The position numbers and the translations under genes are program-made. Source: Actinophytocola gossypii (GTDB lineage Bacteria > Actinomycetota > Actinomycetes > Mycobacteriales > Pseudonocardiaceae). Taken from it: a DNA stretch of 64,000 nucleotides. Shown here in pieces: positions 15,879 through 24,128 of this stretch. Numbering within the stretch: position 1 is the stretch's first letter; each line of letters opens with the position of its first letter. A model generated the notes under the pieces. That model was not told the DNA's origin and made no database searches. It saw nothing but the letters and a program-made list of their open reading frames with translations. The stretch spans positions 310,001 to 374,000 of the forward strand of contig NZ_JAFFZE010000004.1 of the NCBI RefSeq assembly GCF_025165815.1. Reading direction: 5' to 3'.

Positions 15879-16867
15879 GCCGTCACCACCGTGAACCGCC
15901 AGTCCAGCACCGGTCGGGGGTCGGCGGTGCCGGCGCGGGCCTCGACCGTGGTCCGGAGGTGGAGCAGGCCGCCGGTGGCGAGCGGGTCGCGGGCGGTCAC
16001 CTCGACCGTGCTGGTCAGCGAGTCGCCCTCGTGCACGGGGCCGGTGTGGTCGCAGCCGTCCCAGCTCGTGACGGTGACGATGTTCGGGATCGCGCGGCAC
16101 ACCTGGGCCAGCGCGACGCCGATGGTGTGCCCGCCGTACACCAGCCGGCGGCCGCCCGCGGACACCTCGTCGTGGTGGGCCATCGCGATGTTGGCGGTCA
16201 GCCGGGCCAGCTCCGGGGCGCTGGACACCACGTCCGCGCCGGCCACCCGCCAGGTCCGGCCCACCGGCAGGTCGGCGAAGTGCTCCCCCGGCGCCCGGTC
16301 GCGGAACGCGGCGAGGTCCCAGCCGTCGAGCGGGGGCGCGGGCGGGGTGGTCACGCCGAGGCCGGTGAGGTCGTCGCGGTGGCCGGTCTTCCGGTCCGGG
16401 TCGCGCAGCGGCAGCATCGCGCAGCGCCAGAAGTCCAGCACCGGCCGGTCGTGCTGGTCGACGGTGGTGATGCGCAGCGCGGCCAGACCGGTCGGCGCGC
16501 GGCCCGGCCGCCGGGTGTTCTCCCGCAGCCCGACCACCTCGGTGACCGTGCGCAGGGTGTCGCCGAGCACCGGGAAGCGGCGGAACGCGAGACCCCGGTA
16601 GAACAGGTTGGCCCGCACGTGCTGGGTGACCACTGTGGACTGCCCGATGGCGGTGTCCCAGACCAGTGCGGGATGCGCGAGCGGGCCGGCACCGGTGACC
16701 TCGGCGGCCAGCGCGTGGTCGAGCGGGAGCCGCAGCCGGTCGCCGAGCACCGCCTGGTGCGCGGCGGCGTGCCCGTCGGTGAGCGTCACCCCGGGCGCGC
16801 CGGTGAACCGGTCGCCGACGGACAGCTCGTCGAAGCAGGGGCCTTCTGATTTATCCGGCCATATCAT
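15875..16867 (-). CDS. MaoC-family acyl-CoA hydratase (mesaconyl/itaconyl-CoA hydratase-like)
   Basis: 330 residues forming a double hot-dog, close to the length of mesaconyl-CoA hydratases. The N-terminal half begins FDELSVGDRFTGAPGVTLTDGHAAAHQAVLGD; the C-terminal half contains LTANIAMAHHD and GRRLVYGGHTIGVALAQV, which carries the His of the hydratase site. I start at ATG 16867 because homology begins at once (PCFDELSVGDRF); the open frame to 17227 runs into the divergent gene. It reads out divergently from the fourth MmgE/PrpD gene and overlaps the CitE-like gene by 4 bases. Confidence 0.8.
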   Translation of the reverse strand: MIWPDKSEGPCFDELSVGDRFTGAPGVTLTDGHAAAHQAVLGDRLRLPLDHALAAEVTGAGPLAHPALVWDTAIGQSTVVTQHVRANLFYRGLAFRRFPVLGDTLRTVTEVVGLRENTRRPGRAPTGLAALRITTVDQHDRPVLDFWRCAMLPLRDPDRKTGHRDDLTGLGVTTPPAPPLDGWDLAAFRDRAPGEHFADLPVGRTWRVAGADVVSSAPELARLTANIAMAHHDEVSAGGRRLVYGGHTIGVALAQVCRAIPNIVTVTSWDGCDHTGPVHEGDSLTSTVEVTARDPLATGGLLHLRTTVEARAGTADPRPVLDWRFTVVTA

Positions 16868-16952
16868 GCAGGTCACCTTAGGCCGGGCTTGACAGCTCGG
16901 ACAACGCGACGTGAGATTGGCCGTACATTTACTCGACGGATCCGGAGCGCCG

Positions 16953-18155
16953 ATGACATCCACCGCGACATCCACCGCGGAAAGGCTGGCCGCCTGGGCG
17001 CACGACCTGCGGCCGACCGACGAGGACCGGGCGCTCGCGCGGCGCGCGCTGCTGGACACGGTCGCGGTGACCGCCGCCGCGCGCGGGAGCCGGATGGCGG
17101 CGCTCACCACCGGCCTCTCCCCCTCGGCCCGCTGGGCGGCCGTCGGCCACGTCCTCGACTTCGACGACCTGCACCTCCCGTCGACCGCGCACATCAGCGT
17201 GGTCTGCGTGCCGGCCGCGCTGGCCACCGGCGGCGGCGCGGACGCCTACCTCGCCGGCGCCGGGGTGCTGGCCAGACTCGGCACCGCGCTCGGCTGGTCC
17301 CACTACGCCCGCGGCTGGCACGTCACCTGCACCGCGGGGGCTCCGGCGGCCGCGGTGACCGCCGCGGTGGCGCTCGGGCTGTCGGCCGAGCGGACCGCGC
17401 ACGCGATCGCGCTGGCCGTCCCGCAGGCCGGCGGCGTGCAGGCGGCGTTCGGCTCGGACGGCAAGGCGCTCCAGGTCGGGCTCGCCGCCGAGGCCGGGGT
17501 GCGCGCGGCCCGGCTCGCCGCGGCCGGCGCCACCGCCGACCCGGCCGCGCTCGACCAGTGGCTGGCGCTGGTCGGCGACGCGCCGGAGGTCGACCTGAGC
17601 GGCCCCGCGGTGCCGGGCGGGCTCGCGATCAAGCTGTTCCCCTGCTGCTACGCGCTGCAGCGCCCGATCGCCGCGCTCCGCGAGCAGCTGCCGAAGACCT
17701 CGGCCGAGGAGGTCGGGCGGATCGTCGTGCGCACCACCGCGTCCAGCGTGCAGCCGCTGCACCACCACCGCCCGGACACCGGGCTGCGAGGCAAGTTCAG
17801 CCTGGAGTACGCGCTGGCCGCCGCACTGCTCGACGACCACCCCGGCTTCGCGAGCTTCACCGACGAAGCGGTACGCCGCCCGGCGGCCCGGCGGCTGGTG
17901 GAGCTGGTAGAGGTGGTGCTCGAACCCGGTGGCGAGGGCCTGCTCAACGGCGAGGCCGACATCGAGCTGACCATGGCCGACGGCTCCCGGCCCCGCGCGC
18001 GGCTGGCCCTACCGCCAGGCGCGCCCCAGCGCCCGCCGACCGACACCGAACTCGCCGAGAAGCTCGCCGCCTGCGACGCCGCCGACCTGGTCGGCCTCGA
18101 CTGGTCCGGCGCCGCCGCCTTCCTCGGCGACCTCCTGCCGGGAGAAGCCGCATGA
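16953..18155 (+). CDS. MmgE/PrpD family protein (paralog 4, short and divergent)
   Basis: 400 residues, about 40-50 shorter than the other three. The active-site segment is altered: VLDFDDLHLPSTAHISVVCVPAAL replaces the usual DDTH...HPG, so Thr becomes Leu and HPG becomes HIS, although the Asp pair and the second His are kept. A lysine is present in SDGKALQVGLAAEAG. The deviation suggests a different substrate from paralogs 1-3. I start at ATG 16953 with GGAG upstream, not 16911. It overlaps the first copy of the 74-bp repeat by 4 bases (ATGA). Confidence 0.8.
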   Translation: MTSTATSTAERLAAWAHDLRPTDEDRALARRALLDTVAVTAAARGSRMAALTTGLSPSARWAAVGHVLDFDDLHLPSTAHISVVCVPAALATGGGADAYLAGAGVLARLGTALGWSHYARGWHVTCTAGAPAAAVTAAVALGLSAERTAHAIALAVPQAGGVQAAFGSDGKALQVGLAAEAGVRAARLAAAGATADPAALDQWLALVGDAPEVDLSGPAVPGGLAIKLFPCCYALQRPIAALREQLPKTSAEEVGRIVVRTTASSVQPLHHHRPDTGLRGKFSLEYALAAALLDDHPGFASFTDEAVRRPAARRLVELVEVVLEPGGEGLLNGEADIELTMADGSRPRARLALPPGAPQRPPTDTELAEKLAACDAADLVGLDWSGAAAFLGDLLPGEAA

Positions 18156-18521
18156 GCGAGCTTGCGAGCGAATCAATGTCACAGGGCGACCGCGAGCGGC
18201 AGCACCGAGCCTGCGAGGGGCTGTCATGAGCGAGCTTGCGCGCGAATCAATGTCACAGGGCGACCGCGAGCGGCAGCACCGAGCCTGCGAGGGGCTGTCA
18301 TGAGCGAGCTTGCGCGCGAATCAATGTCACAGGGCGACCGCGAGCGGCAGCACCGAGCCTGCGAGGGGCTGTCATGAGCGAGCTTGCGCGCGAATCAATG
18401 TCACAGGGCGACCGCGAGCGGCAGCACCGAGCCTGCGAGGGGCTGTCATGAGCGAGCTTGCGAGCGAATCAATGTCACAGGGCGACCGCGAGCGGCAGCA
18501 CCGAGCCTGCGAGGGGCTGTC
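18152..18521 (+). repeat. Five tandem 74-bp repeats forming a chain of overlapping 25-codon mini-cistrons
   Basis: Copies begin at 18152, 18226, 18300, 18374 and 18448; the next gene starts at 18522. Each copy opens with ATGAGCGAGCTTGCG, encodes a 25-residue peptide (MSELA...CEGLS), and ends with GAGGGGCTGTC followed by the ATGA that is both its stop and the next start. GAGGGG is spaced 5-6 bases from each following ATG and can serve as ribosome site. Because 74 is not a multiple of three, no long frame runs through the array. Copies 1 and 5 read GCGAGCGAATC where copies 2-4 read GCGCGCGAATC, so the array grew from inside. The last copy delivers its ribosome site to the CoA-transferase gene. 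Confidence 0.9.
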
Positions 18522-19703
18522 ATGAGCGCGCCACTGGACGGCGTCACCGTCGTCAGCCTCGAGCAGGCGGTCGCCGCGCCGTACGCGACCCGGCAGCTCG
18601 CCGACCTCGGCGCCAGGGTGATCAAGGTGGAGCGGCCGGACGGCGGGGACTTCGCCCGCCGCTACGACGAGTCCGCGCTCGGCCAGTCCAGCTACTTCGT
18701 CTGGCTCAACCGGTCCAAGGAGTCGCTCACCCTCGACGTCAAGCACGAGGCGGGCGCGCGGGTACTGCACGAGCTGATCGCCGAGGCCGACGTGTTCGTG
18801 CACAACCTCGGGCCCGGCGCGGCCGAACGGCTCGGGGTGCACGCCGAGCCGCTGCGCGCCAGGAACCCGAGGCTGGTGCACTGCACGATCTCCGGCTACG
18901 GCACCAGCGGCCCGTGGTCCGACCGCAAGGCCTACGACCTCCTGGTGCAGTGCGAGACCGGGTTGGTGTCGCTCACCGGAACCCCAGAGGACACGGCGAA
19001 GGTCGGCATCTCGGTGGCCGACATCGCCGCCGGCATGTACGCCTACTCCGGCGTCCTCACCGGACTGCTGCGCCGGGCCAACACCGGCGAGGGCACCGCC
19101 GTCGAGGTGTCGCTGTTCGAGGCGCTCGCCGAGTGGATGGGCCAGCCCGCCTTCTACACCCGCTACGGCGGCACTCCACCCTCGCGGGTCGGCGCCCAGC
19201 ACGCCACGATCGCGCCGTACGGCCCCTACACCAGCCGCGACGGCGACACCGTGGTGCTGGCCGTGCAGAACGAGCGTGAGTGGGTCGCGCTGTGCCGGAT
19301 CCTGCTCGACGACGCGGGCCTGGCCGACGATCCTCGGTTCGCCACCGGATCGGCCAGGGTCGCCAACCGGGACGCGCTCAACGCGCTGATCGGCGCCCGG
19401 TTCGCCGAGCTGGACACCCCGAGCGCGCTGGCGCTGCTCGACCGGGCCGGAGTGGCGAACGGCCGGGTCAACACGGTGCCGGACTTCCTGGACCACCCGG
19501 TGCTCGCCGAACGCGGCCGGTGGCGCCGGGTCGGCAGCCCGAACGGCGAGCTGACCGCGCTCGCGCCACCGGTCGACCTGACCGGGGTCGAGCCGGTGCT
19601 GAACCCGGTGCCCGCCCTGGGCGAGCACACCGACGCCATCCTGCGCGACCTCGGCCGCACCGACACCGAGATCGCCGACCTCCGCGCCGCCGGCGCCGTC
19701 TGA
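18522..19703 (+). CDS. Family III CoA-transferase (CaiB/BaiF type)
   Basis: 393 residues. The N-terminal Rossmann part (VVSLEQAVAAPYATRQLADLGARVIKVERP) and the conserved RSKESLTLDVKHEAG are diagnostic. The catalytic aspartate is expected in KAYDLLVQCETGL, followed by VGISVADIAAGMYA. Such enzymes move CoA between carboxylates, including succinyl-CoA to itaconate, mesaconate or citramalate. The ATG at 18522 follows the final 74-bp repeat, which provides its ribosome site. With MmgE/PrpD, MaoC and CitE genes close by, activation of an unsaturated C5 dicarboxylate is a reasonable guess, not a demonstrated role. Confidence 0.9.
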   Translation: MSAPLDGVTVVSLEQAVAAPYATRQLADLGARVIKVERPDGGDFARRYDESALGQSSYFVWLNRSKESLTLDVKHEAGARVLHELIAEADVFVHNLGPGAAERLGVHAEPLRARNPRLVHCTISGYGTSGPWSDRKAYDLLVQCETGLVSLTGTPEDTAKVGISVADIAAGMYAYSGVLTGLLRRANTGEGTAVEVSLFEALAEWMGQPAFYTRYGGTPPSRVGAQHATIAPYGPYTSRDGDTVVLAVQNEREWVALCRILLDDAGLADDPRFATGSARVANRDALNALIGARFAELDTPSALALLDRAGVANGRVNTVPDFLDHPVLAERGRWRRVGSPNGELTALAPPVDLTGVEPVLNPVPALGEHTDAILRDLGRTDTEIADLRAAGAV

Positions 19704-19712
19704 GGGGAACCC

Positions 19713-20858
19713 ATGCTCAGCCACGAGGAACAGGCCATCGTCGACACCGTGCGGGACTTCGTCGACCGCGAGGTCCGCCCGGTCGCGCGGGAGCTGGAGC
19801 ACGCCGACACCTACCCGGAGAAGCTGATCGAGCAGATGAAGCGGCTCGGCGTCTTCGGGCTGGCGATCCCCGAGCCCTACGGCGAGGTCGCCGTCTCCAC
19901 CGCCTGCTACGTGGCGGTCACCGAGCAGCTGGCACGGGGCTGGATGAGCCTGGCCGGCGCGATGGGCGGGCACACCGTGGTCGCCAAGCTGATCCACCGG
20001 TTCGGCACCGAGGAGCAGAAGCGGCACTACCTGCCGAGGATGGCCACCGGCGAGGTGCGCGCGACGATGGCGCTGACCGAACCGGGCGGCGGGTCGGACC
20101 TGCAGGCGCTCACCACCACCGCCCGCCGCGACGGCGACGAGTACGTGGTCAACGGCACCAAGACCTGGATCACGAACTCCCGCCGCTCCCAGGTGATCGC
20201 GCTGCTGTGCAAGACCGACCCGGCCGCGACGCCCCGGCACGCCGGCATCAGCATCCTGCTCGTCGAGCACGGCCCCGGCCTGACCGTCTCCCGCGACCTG
20301 CCGAAGCTGGGCTACAAGGGCGTGGAGAGCTGCGAGCTGTCCTTCGCCGACCACCGGGCGCCCGCCACCGCGCTGCTCGGCGAGCAGGAGGGCCGGGGGT
20401 TCGCGCAGATGATGACCGGGTTGGAGACCGGGCGGATCCAGGTGGCATCCCGGGCGCTCGGCGTCGCCCGCGCGGCCCTGGACGACTCGCTGCGCTACGC
20501 CCAGGAGCGGGAGTCGTTCGGCAAGCCGATCTGGCGCCACCAGTCGGTCGGCAACCTGCTGGCCGACATGGCGACCAAGTACACCGCGGCCCGCCAGCTC
20601 GTGCTGCTCGCCGCGGCCAGGCACGACGCGGGCGAGCGTGCCGACCTGGAGGCGGGCATGGCCAAGCTGTTCGCGTCCGAGGCGGCGATGGAGATCGCGC
20701 TGAACGCGGTCCGCGTGCACGGCGGCTACGGGTACTCCACCGAGTTCGACGTGGAGCGCTACTTCCGGGACGCGCCGCTGATGATCGTCGGCGAGGGCAC
20801 CAACGAGATCCAGCGCAACGTGATCGCCTCCCAGCTCGTCGCCCGCGGCCTGCCCTAA
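19713..20858 (+). CDS. Acyl-CoA dehydrogenase (MCAD-type catalytic Glu)
   Basis: 381 residues with the full acyl-CoA dehydrogenase architecture: N-terminal helical domain, the beta-domain signature MALTEPGGGSDLQAL with TWITNS, and the C-terminal helices. The FAD-dependent enzyme introduces a double bond next to a CoA thioester. The catalytic base is placed as in medium-chain enzymes: the Glu of VGEGTNEIQRNVI near the C-terminus. It starts 9 bases after the CoA-transferase stop, so the two proteins probably act on the same acyl-CoA, with electrons passed to ETF. Confidence 0.9.
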   Translation: MLSHEEQAIVDTVRDFVDREVRPVARELEHADTYPEKLIEQMKRLGVFGLAIPEPYGEVAVSTACYVAVTEQLARGWMSLAGAMGGHTVVAKLIHRFGTEEQKRHYLPRMATGEVRATMALTEPGGGSDLQALTTTARRDGDEYVVNGTKTWITNSRRSQVIALLCKTDPAATPRHAGISILLVEHGPGLTVSRDLPKLGYKGVESCELSFADHRAPATALLGEQEGRGFAQMMTGLETGRIQVASRALGVARAALDDSLRYAQERESFGKPIWRHQSVGNLLADMATKYTAARQLVLLAAARHDAGERADLEAGMAKLFASEAAMEIALNAVRVHGGYGYSTEFDVERYFRDAPLMIVGEGTNEIQRNVIASQLVARGLP

Positions 20859-20868
20859 GGTGCGGCCC

Positions 20869-21609
20869 ATGGCGAACCGGCCCGAGGCGGCCTACCAGCG
20901 GCTGGGCCGCACCCTGCGCGACGCGATCCTGCGCGGCGGGTACGCCGGCGGGGTGCGGCTGCCGACCGAGGCGGAGCTGGCCGCCGAACACGGGGTCAGC
21001 CGGCAGACCGTGCGGCGCGCGTTCCACGACCTGGTCGCCGAGGGCCTGGTGCAGCGGGTGCCCGGCCGGGGCACGTTCGCCGCGCCGAGGCACGGCCAGT
21101 ACCTGCGGCAGTTCGGCTCGGTGGAGGACCTGCTGGCGCTGTCCCTGGACACCCAGCTGCGGCTGGTGGACCCGCTGCGCCGGCAGGTCGACGTGGAGGC
21201 GGCCAGCAGGCTGCGGCTGGACGCCGACGCGGTGCACCGGGTGCGGTTCCGGCGCCTGCACCACGACGTTCCGTTCTGCCTGACGACGGTGTACCTGCCG
21301 CCGGACGTCGGCGACCGGCTGGCCGCCCTGCCCCAGCTCACCGAGGCGGGAGCGGTCAGCGACGTCACGGTGATCGGCCTGATCGACGAGCACACCGCGA
21401 AGCCGATCGCCGAGGCCGAGCAGAGCATCACCGCCGTCGCCGCGACCACCGCCGTCGCCGAGCACCTCGGCTGCGCGCCGGGCGACCCGCTGCTGCGGGT
21501 GGACCGCACCTACCTGACCACCGACGGCACCCCGGTCGAGCTGGCGATCAGCCACTTCCTGCCCGAGCACTACTCCTACCGGGTCCGGCTGCGGCGCGGG
21601 CCCCGGTGA
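20869..21609 (+). CDS. GntR family regulator, HutC subfamily (UTRA domain)
   Basis: 246 residues. The N-terminal winged helix (YQRLGRTLRDAILRGGYAGGVRLPTEAELAAEHGVSRQTVRRAFHDL...GRGTF) is a standard GntR DNA-binding domain at residues about 8-70. The rest is a UTRA effector domain ending in a HutC-like VELAISHFLPEHYSY. I use the ATG at 20869 with AAGGTG 6 bases upstream, instead of GTG 20860. It lies 10 bases after the acyl-CoA dehydrogenase and probably controls the MmgE/PrpD-CoA-transferase operon in response to a pathway acid. Confidence 0.9.
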   Translation: MANRPEAAYQRLGRTLRDAILRGGYAGGVRLPTEAELAAEHGVSRQTVRRAFHDLVAEGLVQRVPGRGTFAAPRHGQYLRQFGSVEDLLALSLDTQLRLVDPLRRQVDVEAASRLRLDADAVHRVRFRRLHHDVPFCLTTVYLPPDVGDRLAALPQLTEAGAVSDVTVIGLIDEHTAKPIAEAEQSITAVAATTAVAEHLGCAPGDPLLRVDRTYLTTDGTPVELAISHFLPEHYSYRVRLRRGPR

Positions 21610-21610
21610 C

Positions 21611-22261
21611 TCAGAGCAGCGGCACGTCCAGGCGGGCGCGCAGCTCGGCGAGCGTGGTGCCGAACGTCTCGGTCACCCGCACGCCGTCCCCGGTCAGGTG
21701 GAACACGGCCCGGTCGGTGTAGACCCGGCTCACGCAGCGCAGCCCGGTGACCGGGTACGCGCACTCCGGGACCAGCTTCGGGGTGCCGTTCCTGTCGAAC
21801 AGGGACATCATCACGAACACGTCCTTGGCGCCGACGGCGAGGTCCATGGCGCCGCCGACCGCGGGGATCGCGTCCGGGGCACCGGTGTGCCAGTTGGCCA
21901 GGGTGCCGTCCGCGGCGACCTGGAACGCGCCGAGCACGCACACGTCGAGGTGCCCGCCGCGCATCATCGCGAACGACAGGGCGTGGTCGAAGTAGGCGGC
22001 GCCGGGCAATTCGGTGACCGGGATCTTGCCGGCGTTCACCAGGTCCGGGTCGACGTCGTCGCCGTGCGCCATCGGGCCCATGCCGAGCATGCCGTTCTCG
22101 GTGTGCAGCACGACGTCGGAGTCCGGTCCGAAGTGGTCGGCGACCGCGGTCGGCTGGCCGATCCCGAGGTTCACGAACGACTTCCGCGGGATGTCCCCCG
22201 CTACCAGCCTCGCCAGCTCGTCGCGGTCCAGCGGCCCTCGGTCGGCGTGCTCGACGGTCAT
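21611..22261 (-). CDS. 3-oxoacid/3-oxoadipate CoA-transferase subunit B
   Basis: 216 residues of the class I CoA-transferase beta subunit (PcaJ/ScoB-like). The catalytic glutamate sits in LHTENGMLGMGP (residues about 53-64), which forms the glutamyl-CoA intermediate. VNLGIGQPTAV is the CoA-binding entry loop, and AVGAKDVFVMM is also conserved. The ATG at 22261 overlaps the subunit A stop by 4 bases. It is the last gene of a seven-gene minus-strand operon and ends one base before the convergent GntR gene. With the thiolase beside it, it would activate and then cleave a beta-keto acid such as 3-oxoadipate. Confidence 0.9.
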   Translation of the reverse strand: MTVEHADRGPLDRDELARLVAGDIPRKSFVNLGIGQPTAVADHFGPDSDVVLHTENGMLGMGPMAHGDDVDPDLVNAGKIPVTELPGAAYFDHALSFAMMRGGHLDVCVLGAFQVAADGTLANWHTGAPDAIPAVGGAMDLAVGAKDVFVMMSLFDRNGTPKLVPECAYPVTGLRCVSRVYTDRAVFHLTGDGVRVTETFGTTLAELRARLDVPLL

Positions 22262-22917
22262 GGGGTCACCACCACCCGGTCGACGAAGATGCCCGGGGTG
22301 ACGACGGCCTCCGGGTCGATGCCGCCGACCGGCACGACCCGGGTCACCTCGGCGACGGTCAGCCGCGCGGCGGTCGCCATGATCGGGCCGAAGTTGCGGC
22401 CGGTCTTGCGGTAGACGAGGTTGCCGGCGTGGTCGGCGGTGTGCGCGCGGATCAGCGCGACGTCGGCGTGGATCGGGTACTCCAGTACGTGCTCACGGCC
22501 GCCGATGACGCGGGTCTCCTTGCCCTCGGCGAGCATCGTGCCCGCGCCGGTCGGGGTGTAGAACGCGCCGATACCGGCGCCCGCCGCGCGGATCCGCTCG
22601 GCGAGGTTGCCCTGCGGGGCGACCTCCAGCTCGATCCGGCCCGCCCGGTACAGCTCCTCGAACACGAACGAGTCCACCTGCCGGGGGAACGAGCAGATGA
22701 TCCGGCGGACCCGGCCGGTGGCGAGCAGCGCGGCGAGCCCGGTGGTGCCGTTGCCCGCGTTGTTGTTCACCACCGTCAGGTCGCCCGCCCCGCCACGCCG
22801 CAGGGCGTCGATGAGCGCGTACGGCTGCCCGGCCGCGCCGAACCCGCCGATCAGCACGGTCGAGCCGTCGGCGATCCCGCGGACGGCCGCGTCGGTGTCG
22901 GGTGCGATCTCCACCAT
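22258..22917 (-). CDS. 3-oxoacid/3-oxoadipate CoA-transferase subunit A
   Basis: 219 residues of the alpha subunit (PcaI/ScoA-like). The glycine-rich CoA-binding segment IADGSTVLIGGFGAAGQPYALIDAL is at residues about 15-39, followed by NNNAGNGTTGLAALL and PQGNLAERIRAAGAGIGAFYTPTGAGT, the signature of this subunit. It starts 6 bases after the thiolase stop and overlaps subunit B. The high similarity to 3-oxoadipate CoA-transferases suggests, but does not prove, that the physiological acceptor is a C6 beta-keto diacid. Confidence 0.9.
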   Translation of the reverse strand: MVEIAPDTDAAVRGIADGSTVLIGGFGAAGQPYALIDALRRGGAGDLTVVNNNAGNGTTGLAALLATGRVRRIICSFPRQVDSFVFEELYRAGRIELEVAPQGNLAERIRAAGAGIGAFYTPTGAGTMLAEGKETRVIGGREHVLEYPIHADVALIRAHTADHAGNLVYRKTGRNFGPIMATAARLTVAEVTRVVPVGGIDPEAVVTPGIFVDRVVVTP

Positions 22918-22923
22918 GGCCGC

Positions 22924-24117
22924 TCAGGCCACGTCGACGTTCTCGAGGACGACGGCGAGCCCCTGGCCGACGCCGATGCAGATGGCGGCCACGCCCCAGC
23001 GCTGCCGCCGCTCCCGCAGCACCGCGGCGAGGGTGCCGAGGATCCGGCCGCCGGACGCGCCGAGCGGGTGACCGATCGCGATCGCGCCGCCCCGGGTGTT
23101 GACGATCTCCTGCTCGATCGGCCAGGCGTCCACGCAGGCGATGGACTGCACCGCGAACGCCTCGTTCAGCTCGACGGCGCCGATGTCCGACCAGCCGATC
23201 CCGGCGGCGGCGAGCGCCCGCTCGGCGGCCTGGACCGGCGCGTAGCCGAAGCTCTGCGGCTCGATCCCGGCCACCCCGCGCCCGGCGATCCTGGCGACCG
23301 GGTCCACGCCGATCGCGGTCGCGGCCGACTCGGACCCGATCAGCACGGCCGACGCGCCGTCGGACAGCGGGGAGGCGTTCCCGGCGGTGATCGTGCCGTC
23401 CGTGCGGAACGCCGGCTTCAGCCCGGCGAGCGTCTCGGTCGTGCAGTCCGGCCGGACGCCCTCGTCCCGGTCCAGGTCGGTGCCGGGGACGGCCAGCACC
23501 AGGTCGTCGTAGAAGCCGTCCGCCCAGGCCTTGGCCGCGAGTTGGTGGGAGCGCTCGGCGAACGCGTCCTGCCGCTCACGGCTGACGTCGAACCGGTCGG
23601 CGAGCTGTTCGCAGGCCTCGCCGTTGGACACCGTCCACTCCGGCTTCATCCTCGGGTTCACCAGCCGCCAGCCGAGCGCGGTGGACACCAGGGTGGCGTC
23701 GCCGGCCGGGAACGCCTTCGTCGGCTTGGGCAGCACCCACGGCGACCGGCTCATGCCCTCGACGCCGCCGGCGACGGTGATGTCCGCGTCGCCGGTCTCC
23801 ACCGCGCGGGAGGCGATCATCGCGGCGTCCAGGCTCGACCCGCACAGCCGGTTGACGGTCGTGGCCGGCACCTCGACCGGGAGCCCGGCCAGCAGCACCG
23901 CCATCCGGCCGACGTCGCGGTTGTCCTCGCCGGCGCCGTTGGCGTTGCCGTACACGACGTCGGAGATCCGGGCCGGGTCGAGGTCCGGCGTCCTGGCGAG
24001 GAGTCCGGACAGGACGGTGGCGGCGAGGTCGTCGGTGCGGACCCCGGACAGGGCGCCGCCGTAGCGGCCGAACGGGGTACGCACGGCGGCGTAGACGAAC
24101 GCGGAGGACGGTGACAT
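22924..24117 (-). CDS. Thiolase (beta-ketoadipyl-CoA thiolase-like)
   Basis: 397 residues with all three thiolase active-site elements: nucleophilic Cys92 in VNRLCGSSLDA, the His of GGAIAIGHPLGASGGR, and the second Cys in CIGVGQG. VELNEAFAVQSIAC is the NEAF motif. I start at the ATG at 24117; GAGGGAG lies 3 bases upstream. A second in-frame ATG at 24129 overlaps the preceding stop as TGATG and would add four residues. It cleaves a beta-ketoacyl-CoA with CoA and is directly followed by the two CoA-transferase subunits, the order expected for a beta-ketoadipate-type lower pathway. Confidence 0.9.
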   Translation of the reverse strand: MSPSSAFVYAAVRTPFGRYGGALSGVRTDDLAATVLSGLLARTPDLDPARISDVVYGNANGAGEDNRDVGRMAVLLAGLPVEVPATTVNRLCGSSLDAAMIASRAVETGDADITVAGGVEGMSRSPWVLPKPTKAFPAGDATLVSTALGWRLVNPRMKPEWTVSNGEACEQLADRFDVSRERQDAFAERSHQLAAKAWADGFYDDLVLAVPGTDLDRDEGVRPDCTTETLAGLKPAFRTDGTITAGNASPLSDGASAVLIGSESAATAIGVDPVARIAGRGVAGIEPQSFGYAPVQAAERALAAAGIGWSDIGAVELNEAFAVQSIACVDAWPIEQEIVNTRGGAIAIGHPLGASGGRILGTLAAVLRERRQRWGVAAICIGVGQGLAVVLENVDVA

Positions 24118-24128
24118 GGGCTCCCTCA

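Noticed and set aside
18152-18521. CRISPR array
   Set aside because: The 74-bp units are contiguous with no unique spacers, and no cas genes are present.
18162-18525. Three overlapping 71-residue plus-strand ORFs (starting MRANQCHR...)
   Set aside because: They are other-frame readings through two copies of the 74-bp repeat; the 25-codon frame with ribosome site and ATGA coupling is the coherent one.
22429-24114. 561-residue plus-strand ORF
   Set aside because: Antisense to the CoA-transferase and thiolase genes, which have intact catalytic motifs.
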